A stretch of DNA of 64,000 nucleotides from NCBI RefSeq assembly GCF_011758655.1, contig NZ_JAAMPA010000002.1:744001-808000 (forward strand), read 5' to 3'. Positions within the stretch are counted from its first letter, which is position 1, and each line of letters starts with the position of its first letter. A program made the position numbers and the translations under genes. The notes under the pieces are model-generated. The model was given only the letters and a program-made list of their open reading frames with translations, searched no databases and was not told the origin of the DNA. The DNA comes from Modestobacter marinus. Lineage in GTDB: Bacteria > Actinomycetota > Actinomycetes > Mycobacteriales > Geodermatophilaceae. This document shows, piece after piece, positions 7,329-15,204 of this stretch.

Positions 7329-8846
7329 TCAGCAGGCCTCCTCGCCCACCAGGTCGTCGGCCCCGGCCTCGAGCGCCTCCTGCGCCACCTCGGCGTCGTC
7401 GAACGGCAGCGGGGCACCGTCGTCGGTCAGCGTCGTCTCGTGACCGCGGCCGACGACGAGCACCACGTCCCGGCTGCCGGCGGCCTGCACCGCGCCGGTG
7501 ATCGCCTCCCGGCGGTCCAGCACGGTGTGCACGAGGGCGCTGCTGCCGATCAGCCCGACCCGCAGCTCCGCCACGATCGCCTCGGGCCGCTCGCCGTGGC
7601 TGCCCTCGTTGGTCAGCCACACGGTGTCGGCATCCCGGGCGGAGACGCCGAGCCCCTGGCGCTTGTACCGGTCACGGCGGCCGCGGGCGCCCAGCACCAG
7701 GTGCACCTCCCCGCCGGGGCCGGTGAGGTCGCGGGCGGTCTGCACGGCGGCCGCCAGCGCGCGCGGGGTGTGGGCGTAGTCGACGACGACGAGGGGCCCA
7801 CCCGGCTCGCGCAGCAGGGTGTTGCGCCCCGCCGGCGGGGCCGTGGCGGCGAGGCCGGCGGCGATGGTCTCCGGCGCCAGCCCGAGGGAGCGGCCGGTCG
7901 CCCAGGCGGCGGCGATGTTGCCCACGTGCACCCGGCCGACCAGCGGCGAGCAGATCCAGTGACGACCGCCGTCGTCCTCGACGACCACGCTGGTGCCGTC
8001 GACGCCGGTGCGCCAGCCCACCACCCGGACGTCGGCCGGCTCACCCGGCGTGGTACTGACCCGGGTCACCGGCACCCGCGCCTGGTCGGCCAGCCGGCGC
8101 CCCCACGCGTCGTCCACGACGACGACGGCGCTGTCGGCCCGCTCGGGGGTGAACAGCAGCGCCTTGCTCGCCCAGTACTGCTCGATCGTGCCGTGGTGGT
8201 CGAGGTGGTCCTCCTCGAAGCCGGTGAAGACGGCCACCTCGACGTGCACGGCGTCGACCCGGCCGACGTCCAGCGCGATGGAGGAGGCCTCCACCACCGC
8301 GCTGGTGGCGCCCCCGTCGAGCATCCAGCGCAGCAACCCGTGCAGCTCCGGGGCCTCGGGGGTGGTCAGCCGGGTGCCCCGGGTCTGCCCGGCGACCCGG
8401 GCGCCCAGCGTGGTGACGACGCCGGCGCACTCACCGGCGGCCTCGAGCACCCCGCGCACCAGCGTGCTGGTCGTCGTCTTGCCGTTGCTGCCGGTCACAC
8501 CGACCAGGCGCAGCTGCTCGGCGGGGTCGCCGGCCAGCAGCGCGCCGAGCGGGCCGAGCAGGGCACGGACCGACGACACCTGCAGCTGGGGCACCGCCAG
8601 GGGCAGCGGCCGGTCGACCAGCAGCGCCGCGGCCCCGGCGGCCACGGCCGCCGCGGCGAACCGGTGGCCGTCGCTGCTCGCCCCGCGGACGCAGGCGAAG
8701 AGGCAGCCGGGGGTCACCGCCCGCGAGTCGGTGACCAGGTCCTGCACCAGGAGCTGGTCGGCGCCACCGGTACGGACGACGGGGCCGGCGGCCACGCTGC
8801 GGGCACGGGACTCGACGGCGGCCCAGGTCACGGCGGGGAGCGACAC
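7329..8846 (-). CDS. Mur ligase family protein, MurE paralogue with altered substrate motif
   Basis: ATP-dependent Mur-type amide ligase, 505 residues from GTG 8846. The N-terminal UDP-MurNAc-type domain is followed by the ATPase domain with the P-loop VTGSNGKTTT (117-126), a carbamylated-lysine candidate Lys228 in YWASKALLF, and the C-terminal domain with VDYAHTPRAL and LGARGRRDR. Where MurE carries the DNPR meso-diaminopimelate recognition motif, this protein reads NEGSH (413-417), and EVSSHAL is EASSIAL. It also lies far from any division/cell-wall cluster. It is therefore probably not the housekeeping MurE; its amino-acid substrate is unknown. No good ribosome site supports the start, so an upstream start remains possible. 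Confidence 0.75.
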   Translation of the reverse strand: MSLPAVTWAAVESRARSVAAGPVVRTGGADQLLVQDLVTDSRAVTPGCLFACVRGASSDGHRFAAAAVAAGAAALLVDRPLPLAVPQLQVSSVRALLGPLGALLAGDPAEQLRLVGVTGSNGKTTTSTLVRGVLEAAGECAGVVTTLGARVAGQTRGTRLTTPEAPELHGLLRWMLDGGATSAVVEASSIALDVGRVDAVHVEVAVFTGFEEDHLDHHGTIEQYWASKALLFTPERADSAVVVVDDAWGRRLADQARVPVTRVSTTPGEPADVRVVGWRTGVDGTSVVVEDDGGRHWICSPLVGRVHVGNIAAAWATGRSLGLAPETIAAGLAATAPPAGRNTLLREPGGPLVVVDYAHTPRALAAAVQTARDLTGPGGEVHLVLGARGRRDRYKRQGLGVSARDADTVWLTNEGSHGERPEAIVAELRVGLIGSSALVHTVLDRREAITGAVQAAGSRDVVLVVGRGHETTLTDDGAPLPFDDAEVAQEALEAGADDLVGEEAC

Positions 8847-8948
8847 CCGGCCGACGGTAGGCCAGCGCAGCGCACCCGGCAGCACGAGACCGGGTGGCAC
8901 ACGACCGACCCGTCGCCGACACGCCGGGCGACTGGTTGGCTCGGGGCC

Positions 8949-9374
8949 GTGCCGCCGCTGACCGCCGACGACGTCGCCTGCTGGGTGCTGAAGAGCAACC
9001 GGCCGCCCGGGGCGCTGCTCCCCCGGTGGCAGCCGGGCGAGACGGCGGTGCTCGACCGGTGCCTGCGGCCCTCCTACCGGCTGACGCTGATGACCCCGGG
9101 CCAGCCGTGCCTGCTGTGGGTCAGCGGCCGCGACCGGCCCGGCGTGCACGCCCTGGGCCGGCTGGCCGGGCCGGTGGACCACGCCTTCCCGGGCGGGCCG
9201 GTGGTCGCCGTCCGGTGGAGCCGGCTGGCAGCGCCGGTCGACCGATCCGAGCTGCTGGCCGACCCGGCGACCCGGTCGGCCGAGGTGCTGCGGATGCCCG
9301 CCGGGAGCAACCCGTCGTGGCTGTCACCCGGCCAGTACGCGGCCGTGCTCGGCCACGCCGGGATCACCGCCTGA
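8949..9374 (+). CDS. EVE-domain-like protein
   Basis: A 141-residue cytoplasmic protein that reads like a single EVE (PUA-related) domain: CWVLKSN near the N terminus, the central LLWVSGRDRPGVHALGRL strand pair, and the closing MPAGSNPSWLSPGQYAAVL segment. EVE domains bind modified bases in DNA or RNA. The gene starts at GTG 8949, 102 bases from and divergent to the Mur-ligase paralogue, so both may share a control region; no functional link is known. Family assignment is by pattern recognition, not by a profile search. Confidence 0.65.
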   Translation: MPPLTADDVACWVLKSNRPPGALLPRWQPGETAVLDRCLRPSYRLTLMTPGQPCLLWVSGRDRPGVHALGRLAGPVDHAFPGGPVVAVRWSRLAAPVDRSELLADPATRSAEVLRMPAGSNPSWLSPGQYAAVLGHAGITA

Positions 9375-9388
9375 GGGCGCCGAGCCGC

Positions 9389-9721
9389 TCAGCCACCCCG
9401 GGGCGCGTACATGATCAGTGCGACGCCGACCAGGCAGACCAGGGCACCGCCGACGTCCCACCGGTCCGGCCGGAAGCCGTCGGCGGCCATCCCCCACAGC
9501 AGTGACCCGGCGACGAAGACCCCGCCGTAGGCCGCCAGCACCCGACCGAAGGCGGCCTCCGGCTGCAGCGTGGCGACCATGCCGTAGAGCGCGAGCGAGG
9601 CCATGCCGATGCCGACCCAGAGCCAGCCGCGGTGCTCCCGGAGCCCCTGCCAGACCAGCCATGCGCCACCGATCTCCAGCAGCGCGGCGAGCACGAAGAG
9701 GGCGATGGAGCGGACCGTCAC
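9389..9721 (-). CDS. YnfA family membrane protein
   Basis: A 110-residue inner-membrane protein of the YnfA (UPF0060) family with four predicted helices, related to small multidrug-type transporters. Diagnostic patterns are [18 protein letters not shown] at the N terminus, [18 protein letters not shown] in helix three and [22 protein letters not shown] at the end. GTG 9721 gives the usual family length; the longer open frame upstream to 10120 overlaps the opposite gene and lacks hydrophobic character. It is divergent from the DUF998 gene, with 48 bases between the two starts. Confidence 0.88.
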   Translation of the reverse strand: MTVRSIALFVLAALLEIGGAWLVWQGLREHRGWLWVGIGMASLALYGMVATLQPEAAFGRVLAAYGGVFVAGSLLWGMAADGFRPDRWDVGGALVCLVGVALIMYAPRGG

Positions 9722-9769
9722 ACCGGCAGTCTGCCGTTCGCACAGCGGGGCCTGGGACCATGGCTCCCC

Positions 9770-10567
9770 GTGACGGACAGCCGGTACCGCTGGGGCGGGC
9801 TCGCGTGGGTGCTGACCCTGCAGTTCTTCGTCGTCGAGGCGATCGCTGCGCTGCAGTACGAGGGCTACTCGTACTCCGCGGACGTGATCAGCGACCTCGG
9901 GACGGCCGCCTCGCCGGCCCGGTTGCTGATGAACGCCTCCTTCGTCCTGCAGGGGCTGCTGATCATCGCCGGGGCACTGCTGCTGCGCCCCGGGCTGTCC
10001 GGCACCGGTGGCCGCCTGGCCGGCCCGCTGCTCGGGGTGGCCGGGGCCGGGGTGCTCCTGGTCGGGCTCTTCCCCTCCGACGGCAACACGACGGTCCACA
10101 CGGTCGCGGCGGGGGCGCACTTCGTCGCCGGGGCGATCGGGCTGATCGCCCTGGCCTACGGGGTCCGGCCCCGCTCGGAGGCGCTGGGCACCACGCTGGC
10201 CCTGCTGGGGCTCGCCGGGCTGATCGGCACGATCTTCTTCGCCTCGGCGGTGTTCCTCTTCCTCGGCGAGGGGGGCATGGAGCGGGTGGCCGGCTACGTC
10301 GTGCCGCTGGGTCTGGCCCTGGCCGGCGCCGCGCTCTGGCGGCAGAAGGACGACTGGCTGGCCTTCACCAACGCCGACGGGACGCCGAGCCGCCGGCAGC
10401 TGCGGGAGGACGCCCGGCTGGAGCGCGCACAGCGGGCCGCGGAACGGGACGCCGCCCTCGAGGCAGCCAGCCGCCGCCCGGCCACGGGTGCGACCAGCGC
10501 GAGCACGGACTCCGACGATCCCGACGACTTCGACCCCGACGACCCCTGGGCGCCCCGGCGGCGCTGA
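9770..10567 (+). CDS. DUF998 family membrane protein
   Basis: A 265-residue integral membrane protein with six or so helices. The DUF998 signature is the short loop [20 protein letters not shown] after the first helix, followed by [19 protein letters not shown]. The family has no established biochemical role. After the last helix the protein continues with about 80 residues of charged coil ([19 protein letters not shown]) and an Asp/Pro-rich tail, [12 protein letters not shown], which would sit on the cytoplasmic face. The GTG start at 9770 is preferred; an overlapping ATG at 9760 is in another frame. Confidence 0.75.
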   Translation: MTDSRYRWGGLAWVLTLQFFVVEAIAALQYEGYSYSADVISDLGTAASPARLLMNASFVLQGLLIIAGALLLRPGLSGTGGRLAGPLLGVAGAGVLLVGLFPSDGNTTVHTVAAGAHFVAGAIGLIALAYGVRPRSEALGTTLALLGLAGLIGTIFFASAVFLFLGEGGMERVAGYVVPLGLALAGAALWRQKDDWLAFTNADGTPSRRQLREDARLERAQRAAERDAALEAASRRPATGATSASTDSDDPDDFDPDDPWAPRRR

Positions 10568-10632
10568 GACCGACGGCCACCGCCGGTCGAGGCTGACGCG
10601 CCGGACGGATCAGGGCCGGCGGGCGCGGCCGG

Positions 10633-10992
10633 TCAGGAGCAGCAGGCGTCGGCGCCCTCGGGGGTCAGCGCCGCCAGGGTCGCGAGCGCCTTCACCGGCC
10701 CAGCGAGGGCCTCGCAGCACAGCGCGTAGACGTTGCTGCGCCCCTTCGGCGTGCTCGTGACCAGCCCCTGCTCGCGCAGCGGCGCCAGGTGGTGGCTGAC
10801 CAGCGTCTGGCTCATGCCCGCGGCGTCGGTCAGCTCGCGGACGGTGCGCGGCCCCTCGGCCAGCAGCAGGAGCAGGTGCAGGCGGTTGGGATCGCCGAGC
10901 GCCTTCAGCTGCGGGGCGAGCAGGCGGGCACGGTCGGCGGGAGAGGTCAGCTCGGCGACGTCCAGCAGTCGCACGTCCAGGTCCTGGCGCAT
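10633..10992 (-). CDS. ArsR family regulator with C-terminal cysteine pairs
   Basis: Winged-helix repressor of 119 residues. The recognition helix region is AAGMSQTLVSHHLAPLREQGLV (around 58-79), preceded by LKALGDPNRLHLL. It lacks the ELCVCDL-type inducer site but carries two vicinal cysteine pairs near the C terminus, Cys92-Cys93 (ALCCEAL) and Cys117-Cys118 (DACCS), which suggests soft-metal or metalloid sensing. It is divergent from the flavoprotein gene at 11085, with a dyad operator between. ATG 10992 is chosen over TTG 11025, because the latter lies within the operator. Confidence 0.83.
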   Translation of the reverse strand: MRQDLDVRLLDVAELTSPADRARLLAPQLKALGDPNRLHLLLLLAEGPRTVRELTDAAGMSQTLVSHHLAPLREQGLVTSTPKGRSNVYALCCEALAGPVKALATLAALTPEGADACCS

Positions 10993-11020
10993 GCCCGGAG
11001 TCTGCCACACGGTGGTTGTT

Positions 11021-11042
11021 GTCAACAGTGTTCGCTGTTAAC
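11021..11042. promoter_or_regulatory. Dyad operator between arsR-like gene and flavoprotein gene
   Basis: GTCAACAG (11021-11028) and CTGTTAAC (11035-11042) form an inverted repeat with one mismatch around a 6-base spacer. The site is unusually A/T-rich for this genome and lies between the divergent starts, so it is the likely binding site of the neighbouring ArsR-type repressor. Confidence 0.7.
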
Positions 11043-11084
11043 GTGCGTCGGCATTGGTACCGCCGAGTGAGGACGTGAGACCGC

Positions 11085-12443
11085 ATGAGCGCGAGGACGA
11101 CGGACGACCTGCCGGTCGTGGTGATCGGTGCCGGACCGGTCGGGCTGGCCGCCGCGGCCCACCTGCTGGAGCGAGGCCTGGAGCCCCTGGTACTGGAGGC
11201 CGGCGACCAGCCGGCGGCGGCCGTGCGGGCCTGGGGGCACGTGCGGCTCTTCTCCCCCTGGGAGCACGACGTCGACGACGCCGCCGTCCGGCTGCTCGAG
11301 CAGACCGGCTGGGAGTCCCCCGACCGCACCGCGCTGCCCACCGGCGCCGAGCTCGCCGACCGGTACCTGGCGCCGCTCGCCGCGACGCCGCGGCTGGCCG
11401 GCCGGATCCGCACCGGCACCCGGGTGGTCGCGGTGAGCCGCGCCGGCGTGGACAAGACGCGCACCCTCGGCCGGGCAGGCCGGGCCTACCTGGTGCGCAC
11501 TGTCGTCGACGGCCGGGTGCGGGACCTGTCCGCTCGCGCGGTCATCGACGCGTCGGGCACCTGGGGCCATCGCAACCCCCTGGGCACTGCCGGTCTGCCC
11601 GTGATCGGTGAGGAGCAGGCCGGCGACTGGCTGGTCGGTCCGCTGCCCGACGTGCTCGGGCGGGACCGGGCGCGCTTCGCCGGGAAGCACACCCTGGTGG
11701 TCGGCATGGGGCACTCGGCGGCGAACACGCTGCTGGCGCTGGTCGAGCTGCAGCCCAGCGAGCCCGGCACGCAGATCAGCTGGGCCATCCGCGGCCGCTC
11801 CCCCGCCCGGCTCTACGGCGGCGGGGACGCCGACGGGCTGCCCGCCCGCGGTCTGCTCGGCGCCACCTTGAAGGCCGCCGTCCGGGCGGGGCAGGTGGAG
11901 CTGCACCGCGAGGTCACGCTGACCGAGGTGGCACCGACCGGCGACGGCCGGCTCCAGGTGACCGGCACCGGCCGGGACGGCGCCGAGGTCGACCTGCAGG
12001 TCGACGCGCTGGCCGCCGCCACCGGCTTCCGCCCCGACCTGGACGTGCTGCGGGAGGTGCGGCTCGCCCTGGACCCGGGCGTGGAGGCGCCGACCCGGCT
12101 GGCTCCGCTGATCGATCCCGACCTCCACTCCTGCGGCACCGTCCCGCCGCACGGGCACCGCGAGCTCACCCACCCCGACGAGGGCTTCTACGTGGTCGGC
12201 ATGAAGTCCTACGGCCGCGCCCCGACCTTCCTGCTGGCCACCGGCTACGAGCAGGTGCGCTCGATCGCCGCCGCGCTCGCCGGGGACCTCGAGGCGGCCG
12301 ACCGGGTGCAGCTGCGGCTGCCCTCGACCGGGGTGTGCAGCACCGACCTCGGCGCCCGGGAGGCCGCCGAGGCCGGCGGCGTCGGCTTCGCCACCGGCAG
12401 CGCGCACGGCCGGTCGGGTGGGGCACCGGAGCCGGCGAGCTGA
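11085..12443 (+). CDS. FAD/NAD(P)-dependent oxidoreductase, arsenic-cluster type flavoprotein
   Basis: Two-dinucleotide-fold flavoprotein of 452 residues. The FAD site is VVVIGAGPVGLAA (12-24) and the NAD(P)H site is LVVGMGHSAANT in the middle. GFRPDLDVLREVRL and GMKSYGRAPTFLLATGYEQVR match the C-terminal FAD-closing region. The sequence ends its conserved part with LPSTGVCS (Cys418), a tail I associate with flavoproteins placed beside ArsR, ArsC and Acr3 genes in actinobacteria. The adjacent cysteine-bearing ArsR gene and shared operator fit a metalloid-inducible oxidoreductase or monooxygenase. Exact reaction unknown; ArsO-like activity is one possibility. Confidence 0.72.
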   Translation: MSARTTDDLPVVVIGAGPVGLAAAAHLLERGLEPLVLEAGDQPAAAVRAWGHVRLFSPWEHDVDDAAVRLLEQTGWESPDRTALPTGAELADRYLAPLAATPRLAGRIRTGTRVVAVSRAGVDKTRTLGRAGRAYLVRTVVDGRVRDLSARAVIDASGTWGHRNPLGTAGLPVIGEEQAGDWLVGPLPDVLGRDRARFAGKHTLVVGMGHSAANTLLALVELQPSEPGTQISWAIRGRSPARLYGGGDADGLPARGLLGATLKAAVRAGQVELHREVTLTEVAPTGDGRLQVTGTGRDGAEVDLQVDALAAATGFRPDLDVLREVRLALDPGVEAPTRLAPLIDPDLHSCGTVPPHGHRELTHPDEGFYVVGMKSYGRAPTFLLATGYEQVRSIAAALAGDLEAADRVQLRLPSTGVCSTDLGAREAAEAGGVGFATGSAHGRSGGAPEPAS

Positions 12444-12503
12444 TGCGGCACAGCGCCGCAGCCGGTGGGCACCGGGGCCTCCACCGCAGGCTGATGCGTG
12501 CTC

Positions 12504-12528
12504 CCCCGGTCCCCGCGCCCGACCGGGG
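12504..12528. terminator. Short hairpin between convergent genes
   Basis: An 8-bp perfect stem (12504-12511 with 12521-12528) and 9-base loop lie between the flavoprotein stop (12443) and the permease stop (12538), convergent genes that need a terminator. Confidence 0.45.
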
Positions 12529-12537
12529 TGGACGGGG

Positions 12538-13791
12538 TCACCGGCTCGTCAGTCGCAGCCGGGCGGCCCGGTAGGCGATGCCCACGGCGAAGACGGCGGT
12601 GCCGCCGACCACGGACTGCCACGGCAGCGTGGCGACGAGCACGAGGCAGCCCACCAGGCCGAGGACCTGCAGCGCACGGGGGAACCGGCGGTGCGCGCCG
12701 TCCTGGGTGAACGCCGCGGCGTTGGCGACGGCGTAGTAGAGCAGCACGCCGAAGGAGGAGAAGCCGATCGCGCCGCGCAGGTCGACGGTCAGCACCAGCA
12801 GGCAGACGACGAGCCCGACGGTGACCTCGGCGCGGTGCGGCACGGAGAAGCGGGGGTGCACCGCGGCCAGGTACCGCGGCAGGTCGCCCTGCCGGCCCAT
12901 CGCCAGGCTGGTCCGGCCGATGCCGGCGATCAGCGCGAGCAGTGCACCGAGCGCCGCCGTGGCCGCACCGATCCGCACGACCGGCCCGGCCCAGTCCCAG
13001 CTGCCCGCGGCCACGGCCGCGGCGAGCGGTTCCGGGGTCGCGGCGACGCCCCCCGGGCCCAGCGCGGTGAGCAGCGCCAGCGCCACCACGAGGTAGACCG
13101 CGACGGCCAGGCCGAGCGCCAGCAGGACGGCGCGCGGGATGGTCCGGGCCGGGTCGCGGACCTCCTCGCCCATCGTGGCGATGCGCGCGTAGCCGGCGAA
13201 GGCGAAGAAGAGCAGCCCGGCCGACTGGAGCACCCCGAGCACGCCTCCCTCGACCGCCCAGCTCCCCGGTCCGTCGCCACCGGCCCCATCGCCGACGAGC
13301 ATCGCGGCCACCGCGACGGCCAGGGCGGCCAGCACGATGGTCACGATGACCCGGGTGAGCCCGGCGGTGCGGGTGACGCCGCGGTAGTTCGTCGCGGTGA
13401 GGGCCAGGACGGCGGCCACGGCCACCGGGCGCTGCCAGCCCTCCGGTGCGGCGTAGGCGGCGAAGGTGAGCGCCATCGCCGCGCAGCTGGCCGTCTTGCC
13501 GATCACGAAGCCCCAGCCGGCGAGGAAGCCCCACCAGTCCCCGAGCCGCTCCCGGCCGTAGACGTAGGTGCCGCCGGAGGCGGGGTACTGGGCGGCGAGC
13601 TGGGCCGAGGCGGTCGCGTTGCACCAGGCGACGACGGCGGCGATCCCCAACCCGATCAGCAGACCGGCGCCGGCGGCCTGCGCGGCCGGGGCGAACGCGG
13701 CGAACACGCCCGCCCCGATCATCGACCCCAGGCCGATGACGACGGCGTCCCCGGTGCCCAGCCGGCGGGCCAGCTCCGGCGACCCGCTCAC
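12538..13791 (-). CDS. APC-superfamily amino acid permease
   Basis: A 417-residue amino acid/polyamine/organocation transporter with about twelve helices. Helix one holds the substrate-binding signature GLGSMIGAGVFAAFAPAA, and the cytoplasmic loop EEVRDPARTIPRA after helix six is diagnostic for the superfamily. GGTYVYGRERLGDWWGFLAGW matches the segment before helix three. It starts at GTG 13791 and stands alone between the flavoprotein and a Usp-like gene. Substrate specificity cannot be read; the compact length resembles YjeH-type exporters or importers. Confidence 0.85.
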   Translation of the reverse strand: MSGSPELARRLGTGDAVVIGLGSMIGAGVFAAFAPAAQAAGAGLLIGLGIAAVVAWCNATASAQLAAQYPASGGTYVYGRERLGDWWGFLAGWGFVIGKTASCAAMALTFAAYAAPEGWQRPVAVAAVLALTATNYRGVTRTAGLTRVIVTIVLAALAVAVAAMLVGDGAGGDGPGSWAVEGGVLGVLQSAGLLFFAFAGYARIATMGEEVRDPARTIPRAVLLALGLAVAVYLVVALALLTALGPGGVAATPEPLAAAVAAGSWDWAGPVVRIGAATAALGALLALIAGIGRTSLAMGRQGDLPRYLAAVHPRFSVPHRAEVTVGLVVCLLVLTVDLRGAIGFSSFGVLLYYAVANAAAFTQDGAHRRFPRALQVLGLVGCLVLVATLPWQSVVGGTAVFAVGIAYRAARLRLTSR

Positions 13792-13904
13792 CGCCGTCCC
13801 CCACCGGACGGCGCCGGGCGGACGCCGGCCAGCACTGGCGTCCGGGTGTGCGTCAGGTCACCATGGCGGGGTCTGCAGGTCACCGACCGGACCGGAGCAC
13901 CCGG

Positions 13905-14357
13905 ATGCGTCACTGCCTGATCGTCGCCAACCAGACCCTCACCACCGAGACGCTCAGCGAGGCCGTGCAGCAGCGGATGGCCGCCGAGCCGCACGAGTTC
14001 CACGTCGTGGCGCCGGCCACCCCGCTGCACGACCAGACCGACGGCCCCGAGGCCTTCGCGGGCCTGGGACCCTCGACCACCGACCGCGCGTACGCCCTCG
14101 CCTGTCAACGCCTCGAGCACGCGCTGGAGCACCTCCGTGGGCTGGGCGCGACGGTGGACGGCGAGGTCGGTGACGCGGACGCGCTGGAGGCGGTCCGGGT
14201 CGCCCTCGGTCACCTGCCGGCGGACGAGATCATCGTCTCCACCCTGCCACGGGGGTTGTCCCAGTGGCTGCGCCGCGACCTGCCGGCCCGGCTGCGGAAG
14301 GTCACCGACGTCCCGGTGACCCACCTGGTGACCGACCGGCACACGGTCCGCACCTGA
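13905..14357 (+). CDS. Universal-stress-protein-like domain protein
   Basis: A 150-residue protein resembling a single UspA-type alpha/beta fold: the first strand MRHCLIVANQTLTTETL, a middle region with DGEVGDADALEAVRVAL (strand-turn-helix that in Usp proteins precedes the nucleotide loop) and a last strand-helix ADEIIVSTLPRGLSQWLRRD. The usual ATP-binding G-2x-G-9x-G pattern is not evident, so nucleotide binding is doubtful. ATG 13905, preceded by GGAG, is chosen; the frame opens 57 bases earlier. It converges head-on with the arsenic operon, ending 11 bases from its last stop. Confidence 0.62.
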   Translation: MRHCLIVANQTLTTETLSEAVQQRMAAEPHEFHVVAPATPLHDQTDGPEAFAGLGPSTTDRAYALACQRLEHALEHLRGLGATVDGEVGDADALEAVRVALGHLPADEIIVSTLPRGLSQWLRRDLPARLRKVTDVPVTHLVTDRHTVRT

Positions 14358-14368
14358 TCCACCGCGGG

Positions 14369-14794
14369 TCATGCCGGGTGCCGGCCGGCGCCGAGCTCGT
14401 CGGCCAGCGCCCGCACCCGCGCCGCGATGTCGTCCCGGACCAGCCGCATCCGGTCCATGCCCTCGATGCCGCGCGCGGAGGGCTCGTCGACCTCCCAGGT
14501 CAGCACCCGGGTGCCGGGCGCCAGGTCGAGCCGCGCCTCCCGGCCGAGGACCACCACGACGTCGGCGTCCCCGACCAGCTGCTCGGTGACCGGCTTCGGC
14601 CGTTGGCCGCCGATGTCGATGCCGAGCTCGGCGAGGGACCGCACCGCCTGCTCGTCGAGCCCGTCGCCCGGCGCGGTCCCGGCCGACGAGACCGCCACCG
14701 CGTCGCCGGCCAGGTGCCTCATCAGCCCGGCCGCCAGCTGCGACGTGCCGGCGTTCCGCACGCAGACGAACAGGACCCTCGGTCGGTCGCTCAC
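14369..14794 (-). CDS. arsC2: Arsenate-mycothiol transferase-like ArsC
   Basis: A 141-residue protein of the low-molecular-weight phosphatase fold. The sequence (WEVDEPSARGIEGMDRMRLVRDDI at the C terminus) matches the actinobacterial ArsC1/ArsC2 group that conjugates arsenate to mycothiol. The P-loop is CVRNAGTSQ (Cys11), with Thr17 where classical phosphatases and the adjacent arsC have Arg and the mycothiol group usually has Lys. It lacks the MGCGDxCP segment of the thioredoxin-linked enzymes. Its ATG overlaps the preceding arsC stop by 4 bp, so both are translated together. A complementary substrate route for arsenate is likely. Confidence 0.8.
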   Translation of the reverse strand: MSDRPRVLFVCVRNAGTSQLAAGLMRHLAGDAVAVSSAGTAPGDGLDEQAVRSLAELGIDIGGQRPKPVTEQLVGDADVVVVLGREARLDLAPGTRVLTWEVDEPSARGIEGMDRMRLVRDDIAARVRALADELGAGRHPA

Positions 14795-15204
14795 GGGGAG
14801 GCCGGCACCTGCAGCTCGGCGAGCAGCCCGCGGATGCGGGTCTCGATCTCGTCCCGGATGGGGCGGACGGACTCCACGCCCTTCCCGGCCGGGTCCTCCA
14901 ACGCCCAGTCCAGGTAGCGCTTGCCCGGGAACACCGGGCAGGCGTCCCCGCAGCCCATGGTGATGACGACGTCGGAGGCCTCGACCGCGTCGGTGGTCAG
15001 CACCTTCGGCCGCTGGTCGGAGATGTCGATGCCGACCTCGGCCATCGCGGCCACCGCCGAGGGGTTGACCTGGTCACCGGGCACGGAGCCCGCGGAGCGC
15101 ACCTCGACGGCGTCGCCGGCCAGGTGCCGCAGCCAGCCGGCGGCCATCTGGGAGCGGCCGGCGTTGTGCACGCAGACGAACAGCACGCTGGGGGTGGTGG
15201 TCAT
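14791..15204 (-). CDS. arsC: Arsenate reductase, thioredoxin-linked type
   Basis: Reduces arsenate to arsenite for export by the neighbouring Acr3. The 137-residue protein has the intact P-loop CVHNAGRSQM (Cys11, Arg17), and the reductase-specific segment MGCGDACPVFPGKRYLDW with Cys85 and Cys89, followed by DPAGKG. These three cysteines match the relay used by ArsC enzymes of the Staphylococcus aureus pI258 type. It begins inside the acr3 stop (4-bp overlap) and its own stop overlaps the start of the second ArsC gene, forming a tightly coupled acr3-arsC-arsC2 operon. Confidence 0.9.
   Translation of the reverse strand: MTTTPSVLFVCVHNAGRSQMAAGWLRHLAGDAVEVRSAGSVPGDQVNPSAVAAMAEVGIDISDQRPKVLTTDAVEASDVVITMGCGDACPVFPGKRYLDWALEDPAGKGVESVRPIRDEIETRIRGLLAELQVPASP

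Noticed and set aside
14369-14794. Second arsC as a decayed pseudogene because the P-loop Arg is missing
   Set aside because: The reading frame is intact and coupled, and the rest fits the mycothiol-transferase ArsC group, which normally lacks that Arg.
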